Shown one piece after another: positions 32,497-41,506 of a stretch of 64,000 nucleotides of DNA. This DNA is from Albugo candida (taxonomy: Eukaryota > Oomycota > Peronosporomycetes > Albuginales). Position 1 is the first letter of the stretch; each line of letters begins with the position of its first letter. The notes under the pieces are model-generated. The model had not been told where the DNA came from. It ran no database searches and was given only the letters and a program-made list of their open reading frames with translations. The DNA is taken from assembly GCA_040437565.1 (NCBI GenBank), contig JBDOQK010000044.1, positions 62,001-126,000 of the forward strand, in the 5' to 3' direction. A program made the translations under genes and the position numbers.

Positions 32497-32959
32497 GTAG
32501 TTGGGCAGAGTCAGAAACTTATAGGCTGAGAGAGGCAAGTTATAGAATATAAACGCATGACACGTTTGCTTGCCTCCCAATTGAGAAGTCCACTCTCCAT
32601 AAAAGGGCGCAAGCAAACGCGACCTTATATTCAAGTGAGAAATGGGAATAAATCCATTAAGTATCACATTTTTTGATAAAGTACGATGAATCGTTGATCG
32701 ACGTCCCACCTTACTGGTTGGTAATACAGCGCGTCACAATTTCCTCCTCCAATCCAAACGCTCCATTCGAATCGAACGCGCCGGTAAATTTCCGCGAGTC
32801 CCACACGTACAAATACAATCCACGCAACATGCGGAATCGGCAAAATGCTGCAACTCTTTCAGAAGAGACGGTTTCCCCATTCCCATTCTCATACTCTTAC
32901 TCTCAATCCCAGTTGACTCATTTTCCATCCCCTGCCCTCATTTCATTCCAAAATTCCAA
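32497..32959. promoter_or_regulatory. Shared divergent promoter of copies E and F
   Basis: Copies E (minus) and F (plus) are transcribed apart from this 463-nt stretch, so it must serve both. No other gene is evident in it. Confidence 0.5.
32935..32951 (+). promoter_or_regulatory. Initiator-like element upstream of copy F
   Basis: The sequence CCCTCATTTCATTCCAA sits about 10 nt before the copy F start codon. The core CTCATTTC fits the YCATTYY initiator reported for oomycete promoters, followed by an A/T-rich flank. A single short match, so only suggestive. Confidence 0.3.
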
Positions 32960-33706
32960 ATGGGAGCAAGTCTCGTTCTAATGAATGACACGGGCGATGC
33001 ATGGCACTGCAAAGTCGCAGCCGATACGAAAGCGCTTTTAGCCTCTTATTTCATCGCAGCGGGATTCTCCACATTCGCCGTACTGTTCGGATTAGTCGGA
33101 TTTTACGCGCCAGTTGTTATCCGAATGGCAAATAAAAACGTAGCGCCTGCAATGGTCGCTGGTATCGCCTTTGAAAAAATCGTAAAAGCATCGTTTTACA
33201 TCGAAATGAGCGGATTTTTAGCTTCCGTGTTAGCCGGGACGACGACTTTTGGAATATTCGCTGTGCGCACCGCCGAAGCCTCATTTGTGAAGCACCAATT
33301 TGAGTTAATTCCTCCTGGCGATTCGCATACGTTTCCGATGCGACCGCTTCGCTGGCGTGAAGGGACATGCACTCGCGTGTTTGAGCTCAATAAAACAACT
33401 GTTCGTACGGAAACACTTTCCATGAAACCAATTTTCAGCGGACTTCCTCATCACAATTTCACTCATAGACTCTCCCATTGGATTCAGAAACATCCTCCCA
33501 CGCATGAGGACATTATGGCGATCATTGGCGTTATGAATCAATCGAACAACAGCGTCTCTATCAATGTGAGAATCAATGGCGATACGTTATCACACATGTC
33601 GACGCTGCACGTCCGAGTAGATGGAAAACATATCCCCACAAACACCTCAGCTCCATTGATTGCAAATACGTTCTCGACACCGGTTTCCGTCAATTCGACT
33701 GTGTAA
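32960..33706 (+). CDS. Six-copy membrane-protein family, copy F
   Basis: A 248-residue intronless member. It starts MGASLVLMNDTGDAWHCKVA with the 9-11 sequon, Trp15 and Cys17, but Val at position 6 makes it the one copy that does not fit the myristoylation pattern. Hydrophobic stretches at about 28-57 and 75-103. The module reads SHTFPMRPLRWREGTCTRVF, then the sequon NKTT and SMKPIFSGL, with Phe for the usual Trp after the His and one residue fewer in the spacer. The tail has several more sequons. Confidence 0.8.
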   Translation: MGASLVLMNDTGDAWHCKVAADTKALLASYFIAAGFSTFAVLFGLVGFYAPVVIRMANKNVAPAMVAGIAFEKIVKASFYIEMSGFLASVLAGTTTFGIFAVRTAEASFVKHQFELIPPGDSHTFPMRPLRWREGTCTRVFELNKTTVRTETLSMKPIFSGLPHHNFTHRLSHWIQKHPPTHEDIMAIIGVMNQSNNSVSINVRINGDTLSHMSTLHVRVDGKHIPTNTSAPLIANTFSTPVSVNSTV

Positions 33707-33988
33707 ATGCATCGTATCATTTCAATTTATAAGTTTTCGTAGAAAATTAATTGAGAAATATTCACAAAATTTTCTACTCACTATCCCTCAACTACAAAAA
33801 TTTCTCCCTCAATTAAAAAATTTCTTCCCTCAAACTATTTTGAGCTTTACGGAAAAACCGCTGAGACGCTTACGACACCAAAATGGCTGCCGGCATAGCG
33901 TTCATGGCGTATTACTCACTTTGACATCTCTCCCAACTCGGAGACAATCGACTCATTCGGATAAATTCTTTTACGGCAAAGCGTCTCA

Positions 33989-35167
33989 ATGGACTCACAG
34001 ACACAAACCGTCCGACAAAACGACCGAAAGATTGGATTTCGACGTCATAGCGTCTCGATGCGTCTCTCACGAGACATTGAATCGATTCAGCGTGGAATCG
34101 ATACGTTTTTCGACACAGTAGGGTCTCCAATCGCTCTTTCAAATCGACCTCTACACCGTTTGGAGACCGCAGTACCGCATCCATCGAATGCGTCGACGAC
34201 CTCTGTCGATCACTTGCAATTAAACGGAGCAATCGAAGCGAAAATCCCACACTTTTTATCGTCCTGGTTCCAAAGCAATCCACATCTTACCGACGCGGGC
34301 AACGAGATACCCAACAGCGTTGAAAGAATATCTCTTCCGCCACAAAAGCACAATCAATCGATTCGCTACGAGGAGCTTCAAGTCGGTCGAAAAATCGGTG
34401 AAGGCGCATTCGGGAAAGTATATCGCGGGAAATGGTCCGGTCGAGCTGTTGCAATTAAAGTGCTCGTATGTCAAGACTTGCGAAGTGATATCATGGCGGA
34501 ATTCCAGTCCGAGGTCGAAATAATGAGCATTTTACGTCATCCGAATATCTGTCGTCTTTTAGGCGCGTGCATGGAGCCTCCCAATCGCGCAATTGTGGTC
34601 GAGTTGTGCCCGGGCGGTTCTCTATGGAACGTCTTACGTCTCAAACGACATTCTCTGACGCTTCCAATGCGTACGAAATTCCTTCTCGACACTGCCAAAG
34701 GGATGAGCTATTTACATCACTTTACACAGCCAATTCTCCATCGCGATCTCAAATCTCCAAATCTTCTCGTCGATAGCGAGTACACGATAAAAATCTCTGA
34801 TTTCGGACTCGCTCGTGTTAAAGCGCACGTCCAAACAATGACTGGAAATTGCGGAACCGTGCAATGGATGGCACCCGAGGTGCTTGGGAATCTCAAATAC
34901 ACAGAGAAAGCCGATGTTTTTTCGTACGGAATCGTTGTGTGGGAAGTCATGACAGGCGAATGTCCGTACGAAGGCTTATCGCAAGTACAGGCGGCATTGG
35001 GTGTTCTCAGTCGTAATTTACGTCCGAGAATCCCGAAAAGCTGTCCTCCATTCTTCAAACGCCTCATGCGCTCGTGCTGGGACCGCCAAGCTGATCTTCG
35101 TCCGTCCTTTGCGCAGATTATCATCGCATTAGGCGAATGGGAAGCATGTGGTTCCATCGATACTTAG
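33989..35167 (+). CDS. TKL (Raf-like) protein kinase
   Basis: A 392-residue single-exon kinase. Residues 1-125 are a low-complexity N-terminal part without a recognised domain. The kinase domain runs from about 128 to 385: glycine loop GEGAFGKVY (137-145), VAIK with the ATP-anchoring Lys157, catalytic loop HRDLKSPN (251-258), DFG at 271-273, and activation segment GNCGTVQWMAPE. HRDLKSPNLL and GTVQWMAPE are the marks of the tyrosine-kinase-like group (Raf/MLK/plant Raf-like) rather than true tyrosine kinases, so Ser/Thr specificity is expected. All catalytic residues are present, so it should be active. Its stop codon overlaps the stop of the convergent antiporter gene. Oomycete genomes carry many TKL kinases; the substrate cannot be inferred. 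Confidence 0.92.
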   Translation: MDSQTQTVRQNDRKIGFRRHSVSMRLSRDIESIQRGIDTFFDTVGSPIALSNRPLHRLETAVPHPSNASTTSVDHLQLNGAIEAKIPHFLSSWFQSNPHLTDAGNEIPNSVERISLPPQKHNQSIRYEELQVGRKIGEGAFGKVYRGKWSGRAVAIKVLVCQDLRSDIMAEFQSEVEIMSILRHPNICRLLGACMEPPNRAIVVELCPGGSLWNVLRLKRHSLTLPMRTKFLLDTAKGMSYLHHFTQPILHRDLKSPNLLVDSEYTIKISDFGLARVKAHVQTMTGNCGTVQWMAPEVLGNLKYTEKADVFSYGIVVWEVMTGECPYEGLSQVQAALGVLSRNLRPRIPKSCPPFFKRLMRSCWDRQADLRPSFAQIIIALGEWEACGSIDT

Positions 35168-37476
35168 AGTCTCAGTAACGAGAAATCAGATCGTTGACCG
35201 TTTTCTTCCGATTGCATTCGATCCATTTCTATCACAGAGTCTTCACGGACCCGAGAAGCGTCCAATGCGACTCTGCTGCATACGTAATAGTCGTACGCGC
35301 TTCCACTTTGTCCTTCGTTCGCAAACGGCCGCGCATTCGCCGACATTCGACCAAACATCGAGTACTGGCCACAGAGATTCGCATTGAGCTCCACGGGCTG
35401 TCGATACGAATGAAGAGAATTCACTCGAGTCGCTGTGACTTGTAATTGTTTGGAAAATGACGCAGCGTCCTCGTACGCGGCCTGAACTAATTCCGTGACT
35501 GCGTGACATAATGCCGCCATTTGGCTCACAGTTTGTACATTGAGACGTTGGAAGGCTTCGGTATCGGATTCATTGGAAAGAATCGCAACAATGCGAAACA
35601 AAGTGTCCGATGTCGCCGATCGAATGCTTTGTATGCTTTCGAGGCTTTTCTCACGACAGCCTGTGAAGATAGCGACATCGGCTTTGGTCGTAACATGTTG
35701 CAAGAACTCTGTTTCGGAACGCAACGACTCGAGGAACCTCATGTTCTCCTTTTTGTATAATGGCAATTCGGGATGCGTCGATGTTCTTCGGAACGATCTC
35801 TGCTGCTCACTCAATTCATTCGCACGTTCAGCGTCCAAAAACGGAACGGAGACGTGAATTCCCTGACAGAATAAATGGAAAGCGACCTGATACGCTGTAT
35901 CATCGTCTCCAAAAACCACTGCCAATTGTGTCGTGGAAGCCTTTGGTGTCGGCATCATACTATCAAATGTACTGCTGTGTGCCAAGGAAACTCGTTCCGA
36001 CTTGCCGCCTTTGCCGCATTCGCCTGCATTCCGCAATCCCATCGAGCAAAAGACCGGGCCAAAGATTTGATTCACAATCACTGTCGCAATTAAAGTCGTC
36101 GCGAATTCATTCGTCCACGGATCACTGCTCATCGCCTGAATCTCACTCGCGAGACCGAGCGTGACGCCGGCCTGTGGCGACATTGTGAGCCATAAATTCA
36201 AATACTGATGACGCGGAAGCTTTAGCATAAACCTTCCGCACGTGTAACATGAGATGAAATTCGCAATGTATCGAAGTACGACGTAAAAGGATGTCAAAGG
36301 GATCACCATAACGACCTGATCGAGTTTCAGCGCAGCTCCAGTCATGACGAAGAATGGGAGGAAGATGTACGGAGCTGCAGCGTCGAGAATCACATGCATA
36401 TCGTGGCGAATATGACCGTAATGTCCAGCGATACAACTTCCGATCATAAGCACGAGAATCGGCTCAAATTTCACATCCCAATTGTGTCCGTATTGGATGA
36501 TCGTGTACTCGCTCAATGTCGTTGTTGTGATGTAAATCGCGTGACTGAATACGAGCCAGAAGAAGCCTTTGACGTACAGCGAGAAATGGACAGTATGCGC
36601 TCCATGTTTTTCTTTCCCGGGAAGTAGGAAAAGCCCGATGAAAATGACACCAATACCGCCACCGACAATGAGATTGGAGACGATAATTCCGCCGGTGAAG
36701 AGGACGTTGACGAATGTGACGCTGAGTTTCGCACAATACACGGACGACATCAATCGCGCGATGGAGAATGCTACGAGTACGACGAATTCCGACATCATAA
36801 CAGCTCCCATCATGAGATTCGTAAAGCGTCCATTGCTGTGGAGTTCGACTTTGATCGCCATAATCGTCGATGGGGACACGAGGACTGCAATGGATCCGAA
36901 TAAGAATGCAATTGCAAGCTGACAGGTGCCTTCCATCGATCCGTAAAAGAACATTCGACTGCTCACTAGCAACACACTTGTTACGATCACAACAATCATT
37001 GCGAATCGCGTCATTAACAGCTGGAGAATGCCTCGGAGTTGAGGTTTGAGTTCCGGTAAATAGATCTCCTGTCCCGCCTGACACGAAATGAACGCTAAGG
37101 CTAATGAGTTGGTCGCATGGGCTAAGAGATGAACGGATTGTGCAGTGAGCAGATCCGTGAGGTACGGCCCCGCGAGAATGCCAATGAATAGGTAGCCGGT
37201 GATCAATGGGAGTTTAAAGTATTTCGGGAAGATAAAACCCAAAGGATATGCGGCCACAAGGACAATGATAAAGGCTCCAATGGATCGGAAGGAATGCGTC
37301 ACATTGTACCAGCTTGAGAATGGTGTTCCGTGGGTCTGTTGTGCGGCTACTGCTGCAAGGAGTGCGATGCACACAAGTGGGAGCATTGTGATGTGACGAG
37401 CGATTGCGAAGAAGACAAAAGACAACGCGATGAAAAGTATACAATTATGCGATGTAGACCCTCTGCCACATTTCAT
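35164..37476 (-). CDS. CPA2-like cation/proton antiporter, copy 1
   Basis: A membrane antiporter of the KefB/TMCO3-like group. The frame opens at 37476, but a second ATG at 37386 gives a clean signal peptide (MLPLVCIALLAAVAAQQTHG) and about 740 residues; either start is possible. The hydrophobic core (about residues 70-480) has some 12 spans, with GYLFIGILAGPYLTDLL, then ALAFISCQAGQEIYLPELKP and FGSIAVLVSPSTIMAIKVEL, typical family blocks. A cytosolic C-terminal part starts with a Rossmann-like strand (LAVVFGDDDTAYQVAFHL) that recalls a TrkA-N/RCK regulatory domain but lacks a normal GxGxxG. It likely exchanges K+ or Na+ for H+ in an internal or plasma membrane. Copy 2 lies 576 nt upstream on the same strand. 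Confidence 0.85.
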   Translation of the reverse strand: MKCGRGSTSHNCILFIALSFVFFAIARHITMLPLVCIALLAAVAAQQTHGTPFSSWYNVTHSFRSIGAFIIVLVAAYPLGFIFPKYFKLPLITGYLFIGILAGPYLTDLLTAQSVHLLAHATNSLALAFISCQAGQEIYLPELKPQLRGILQLLMTRFAMIVVIVTSVLLVSSRMFFYGSMEGTCQLAIAFLFGSIAVLVSPSTIMAIKVELHSNGRFTNLMMGAVMMSEFVVLVAFSIARLMSSVYCAKLSVTFVNVLFTGGIIVSNLIVGGGIGVIFIGLFLLPGKEKHGAHTVHFSLYVKGFFWLVFSHAIYITTTTLSEYTIIQYGHNWDVKFEPILVLMIGSCIAGHYGHIRHDMHVILDAAAPYIFLPFFVMTGAALKLDQVVMVIPLTSFYVVLRYIANFISCYTCGRFMLKLPRHQYLNLWLTMSPQAGVTLGLASEIQAMSSDPWTNEFATTLIATVIVNQIFGPVFCSMGLRNAGECGKGGKSERVSLAHSSTFDSMMPTPKASTTQLAVVFGDDDTAYQVAFHLFCQGIHVSVPFLDAERANELSEQQRSFRRTSTHPELPLYKKENMRFLESLRSETEFLQHVTTKADVAIFTGCREKSLESIQSIRSATSDTLFRIVAILSNESDTEAFQRLNVQTVSQMAALCHAVTELVQAAYEDAASFSKQLQVTATRVNSLHSYRQPVELNANLCGQYSMFGRMSANARPFANEGQSGSAYDYYVCSRVALDASRVREDSVIEMDRMQSEENGQRSDFSLLRL

Positions 37477-38052
37477 AGCGATGTCTTTACATGTGTGAGA
37501 CTTTTACGGAACCAAGCAGTCTTTACAGTCTCTGTTTTCTCCACAAGTGAGCTGCTGGGGCGCATAAGCGCATATGCGATCGAGGCTTTTGGCTCGGGAG
37601 ATTGTGTTTAAAGATAAACGGCGTAGACGCTGTGGCTATGAATTACAGAGCAAAGAACAGGGTCGATGATCAGCGTATAGCGTGCATCTCATTGTGTAGA
37701 GTGAGCGTTAGCCAGCAGAGTTCTCGTGAGATGTGCATACGGTAGGCCCCAGCCGGTGAGTCATAAATTAACAAATTGAGAGATTTTGGATTGCATTTGT
37801 AGCGATTTAATGGACGGAGCGTATAGAGCGCTATGTAAATGCATTGCATGTGAGACAATACGCAAAGACGTCGCNNNNNNNNNNNNNNNNNNNNNNNNNN
37901 NNNNNNNNNNNNNNNNNNNNNNNNNNNNNNNNNNNNNNNNNNNNNNNNNNNNNNNNNNNNNNNNNNNNNNNNNNAATTATATACGGGTATTTGTTCAAAG
38001 CGGTTATCATTCCTCGCAGTATATAAAGTAGAATGTAAGCCTTAAATTACAA
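37477..38052. other. Between the antiporter copies; contains an assembly gap
   Basis: A 100-N gap at 37875-37974 has unlike flanks, so unlike most gaps here some sequence may truly be missing. No gene is visible in the remainder. Confidence 0.6.
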
Positions 38053-40602
38053 TTATAACCTTCCATGCTCGGAAGCATTGGAAGGTCGAGCTGTAGAGGT
38101 TCTACGTCCACCAAGATCTACACCTGCAGTATATTCCACCCCATCTTGCTCATGAGAATGATAATCCTCGACGGGACTCGGTAACGGCGACGATATGACG
38201 GCTTCTGACTGCTCATGGTCACGCGTCACATAATACTCATAGGCCGATACCTGTCGAGGTCGTGCGAATGGAGCGGCTTCTGCGGTTCCAAACATGGAGT
38301 AGCGTGAGGTGGGTGCAGCTTGTCGCTTGTTCTCCAATATTTGTCCAATTGTATCGTAAGGAACAGCTCGCGTTGAATTGTGTTGGAAGCGTAATTGGCG
38401 ATCTCGAAATCGTATTCCAACAAGGTATCCCGTGTCCATTGAATGATCTTCCTGCATGAAATACAACGCTGTGGAGTATTGACTTGCAGTACTCACTTCC
38501 CCACTCATTAATTCTGCTTGTGACGAGCTCAATAGCGCCATTCGAGTAGCAGTGTTGGCTAATGCGATGGAAGGCTGAATCGTCAAAACATTCATTCCTC
38601 GAAGTTTCTGCGTAGAAGTGCAATCGGGAACTATAGCAATCATTCGCGGCATTGTCGCCGGTGCGTTCGCTTGAATGCACTGAACACGCTCGATGATATG
38701 CTTTGGGTCTCCTGTGAATAACATCACATCGACATTTTTCGCCATCGGATCGACTGTCGTTCTCGCAAGTGCATCCTGTCTGAGCTTCTCTAGACCTTGT
38801 TGGAGGTGTTTCCATCGCTCATTTTGTTGTTCGTCCAGCAGTGGTAATGTGACCTGAGCACCAGAGATATACATTTGCAAACTGATTTCGAACGCTAATT
38901 CATCCGATCCGAAAACAATTGCATTTTGCGCCCGAAACAAAGTCGAGTCATCGACGGGTTTGTGCCGTGAGATCACACTACTCGATCGATGCGTTCTAAA
39001 TGATTTCTGTTCCACACGAATCTCACTGTATCGCTCGTCGATTTCGTCATTTTCAGTGACACTTTTTTTCGATGGAATGTGTCCTTCGCCGGCTTTCACC
39101 ATTCCCATTGAGCAAAGAACGGGTCCAATAATCTGATTTACAACAACTGCAGCGACAATGGTAGCTGCAAATTCAGCTGCCCAGGGATCCGTGCTCAAGT
39201 TATTGATCTCATTCGCGAGACCTAAAGCGACTCCAGCTTGCGGTGTCATTGTAAGCCACAACGCGTTGTATTGACGCGGTTCCAGTTTTAATAGAAACCG
39301 TCCAGCGATATACGAAGCGATGAAAATGCCGAGATATCGTACGATTACATACACACTCATAAGCGGGATGACCTGAAGAACTTGATCCAATTTGAGGCCG
39401 GCGCCTGTCATGACGAAAAACGGAAGGAAAATGAATGGCGCACAGCTGTCGAGTATCACATGCATCTCATGTCGGATGGATTTGTTATGGCCCGCGATGC
39501 AGGACGCCACCATAAGCACCAAAAGCGGTTCCAATTTGACATCCCATGCATGACCATATTTGTAAATCGTGAATTCACTGAGGGTAAATGTTAAAATATA
39601 AATAGTGTGTCCGATTAAAAGCCATAGAAATCCTTTGAGATACAGCGATCCTGTGATAGTGTGTGAGTGGTGGGGAGTAGACACTGCTTCATTTGGTGTG
39701 TGCGTGTTGCCCGCTTCAATTTCTTGGTCGTGTGAAGAAGTGGTTTTGGAAATTGTGAAAATTGCAATTATGACCAGGGCTAGTCCGCCTCCAATTATAA
39801 TATTAGACAGGATGACACCACCTGTGAATAGAATATTAACAAATGAAATTGGGAGTTCGAGACAGCTGATGGACGAAAGGATTCGAGAGATCGAGAAAGA
39901 GATGAGGACGATGAATTCTGCCAGCATGGTGGCGCCCAGCATGAGATTGGTGAAGGGGCCAACACTATTGAGTTCGATTTTGATGGCCATTGCAGTCGCA
40001 GGGGATCCTAGTACAGCGATAGACCCGAATAGAAGAGCAATTGCTAGTTGACACGTACTATGAAACTCACTATGGAAGAATGGTGCGCTTCCGATCATCA
40101 ACACGCTGGTCATAATTACCATAATAACTGAATACATGACCACTAATAAAATTAATATTCCACGGAGTTGAGGTTTTAAATCGGGGTAATATATTTCTTG
40201 TCCTGCTTGGAAGGAGATGAAGGAGAGAGCGAGTGCACTGATAGTATCTGATAATTTTGCCACACATTTAGTCGTGATTAAATCCGTCATAAACGGACCC
40301 GCGAGAATGCCAACGAGTAGATAACCGGTTATGAGTGGGAGTTTGACATACCGTGGCATCAACATCCCAACAGGATGTGCTGCAACGAGTACGAGAAGAA
40401 ACGCGCCAATATACCGAAACGAGTAGATCGTTGCGCTCCACGATGAAAATGGTGCCACTTTTTCCGTGCTATTCTGCAAATTCCGTCGGAAATTGATGAA
40501 TTCATCCTCTTTGTCAGCGCTCACGCTTAGCCCGCATTGTACCAAGATTAAATAAGCGGAAACGATCAACAAAACCTGATACGTTGTTGTGCAACGACTC
40601 AT
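38053..40602 (-). CDS. CPA2-like cation/proton antiporter, copy 2
   Basis: An 849-residue paralogue of the neighbouring antiporter. It begins with a signal peptide (MSRCTTTYQVLLIVSAYLIL then VQCGLSVSA). The membrane core aligns with copy 1 along its whole length: GYLLVGILAGPFMTDLI, ALSFISFQAGQEIYYPDLKP, FGSIAVLGSPATAMAIKIEL. It has a longer His-rich loop (TPHHSHTITG) near residue 315 and keeps the SPAT form where copy 1 has SPST. The C-terminal domain again starts with a Rossmann-like strand (NAIVFGSDELAFEISLQMYI), followed by VDVMLFTGDPKHIIERVQ, consistent with a degenerate TrkA-N fold. The tail of about 110 residues is polar. Same strand and close spacing show tandem duplication, followed by clear divergence. 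Confidence 0.87.
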   Translation of the reverse strand: MSRCTTTYQVLLIVSAYLILVQCGLSVSADKEDEFINFRRNLQNSTEKVAPFSSWSATIYSFRYIGAFLLVLVAAHPVGMLMPRYVKLPLITGYLLVGILAGPFMTDLITTKCVAKLSDTISALALSFISFQAGQEIYYPDLKPQLRGILILLVVMYSVIMVIMTSVLMIGSAPFFHSEFHSTCQLAIALLFGSIAVLGSPATAMAIKIELNSVGPFTNLMLGATMLAEFIVLISFSISRILSSISCLELPISFVNILFTGGVILSNIIIGGGLALVIIAIFTISKTTSSHDQEIEAGNTHTPNEAVSTPHHSHTITGSLYLKGFLWLLIGHTIYILTFTLSEFTIYKYGHAWDVKLEPLLVLMVASCIAGHNKSIRHEMHVILDSCAPFIFLPFFVMTGAGLKLDQVLQVIPLMSVYVIVRYLGIFIASYIAGRFLLKLEPRQYNALWLTMTPQAGVALGLANEINNLSTDPWAAEFAATIVAAVVVNQIIGPVLCSMGMVKAGEGHIPSKKSVTENDEIDERYSEIRVEQKSFRTHRSSSVISRHKPVDDSTLFRAQNAIVFGSDELAFEISLQMYISGAQVTLPLLDEQQNERWKHLQQGLEKLRQDALARTTVDPMAKNVDVMLFTGDPKHIIERVQCIQANAPATMPRMIAIVPDCTSTQKLRGMNVLTIQPSIALANTATRMALLSSSQAELMSGEVSTASQYSTALYFMQEDHSMDTGYLVGIRFRDRQLRFQHNSTRAVPYDTIGQILENKRQAAPTSRYSMFGTAEAAPFARPRQVSAYEYYVTRDHEQSEAVISSPLPSPVEDYHSHEQDGVEYTAGVDLGGRRTSTARPSNASEHGRL

Positions 40603-41103
40603 TTGATTGCGAAAGGCACGAGTGTAATCAGTGCGTGCTTTTGCTCTCTATACAATTTATACTATTATAGCTCGAGTCTTGTGGTACAAGAAGCATAGGC
40701 GCAGTCATTTTAAGATAGACGCTTTTTTCCTCAAAAATCTGAGCCCTACCCCTGTATCAGAGTACCCTAACCTGCATCAGAACCATTCTTAGCTGTCAAA
40801 ATATTGTGACTGAGCAAGCAAATGATTGTCTTCATCCTACGACACTTTACATCGGCACCCTCTTCGTACTGTATTAAGTTAAGGAGGTATCAACACGTTT
40901 TGCAAATGTCTTTCGACTAATGTTTGAGGAAATTTACATTCTATACCCAGCTGTCTTTTTTACATACCGCACGATGTAATTTATCAAACGCTCGATTACG
41001 TGGTGTTTGTATTGTCACATACTCGTACATTGGCCGGATTTCCACACTATTACTTTCAACTCACATTCGTTGAAGGCGACAGACACGTTCAAACTAGACA
41101 AGG
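40603..41103. other. Intergenic between divergent genes
   Basis: About 500 nt between the leftward antiporter start and the rightward small membrane protein. It should hold both promoters. No further gene seen. Confidence 0.4.
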
Positions 41104-41328
41104 ATGTCTACCACGAAAGCGTTTACGAGTAAATTATGGTCGTACCTGCCGCATGTGGTCATGTCTGTCATCCTTCAGGCTCCTATCATGTCTGCACGTC
41201 TAACAGGGCGAAAATTGAGCGGGGAAGACGGAGCTGTCAATCCATTTATTGGAGTTATTTTGGCTGGTGCTATAGGGATTGTATGCGTTGGCTTCATCGT
41301 ATGGTATCAGCGAAGAGATACCCACTAA
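41104..41328 (+). CDS. Small single-span membrane protein (74 aa)
   Basis: Starts at a good ATG (41104) and encodes MSTTKAFTSKLWSYLPHVVM followed by a mildly hydrophobic stretch, a polar linker (TGRKLSGEDGAVNP), a clear membrane span (FIGVILAGAIGIVCVGFIVW) and the short basic tail YQRRDTH. The positive tail suggests the C-terminus is cytosolic. No family recognised; size and layout would suit a subunit of a mitochondrial or ER complex, but that is a guess. It lies in a compact spacing between two larger genes. Confidence 0.5.
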   Translation: MSTTKAFTSKLWSYLPHVVMSVILQAPIMSARLTGRKLSGEDGAVNPFIGVILAGAIGIVCVGFIVWYQRRDTH

Positions 41329-41506
41329 GGTGATCAACACTTGGAACAATTATATCATACCATCAAATCATATATAATCTATAATCACACATCAGATTAT
41401 AATTGACTTTTCTCTTTGTAATCTGAAATGGATAAATAGAATGCGCTATTTTTATTCTCCTTTCTAATGCCATTCTCACGCTCCCATCGATTTCCTAACT
41501 GGTACG

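Noticed and set aside
32497-32709. 71-residue N-terminal extension of family copy E
   Set aside because: All six copies align at the MG start; the extension has no counterpart in the others and lies in the shared promoter region.
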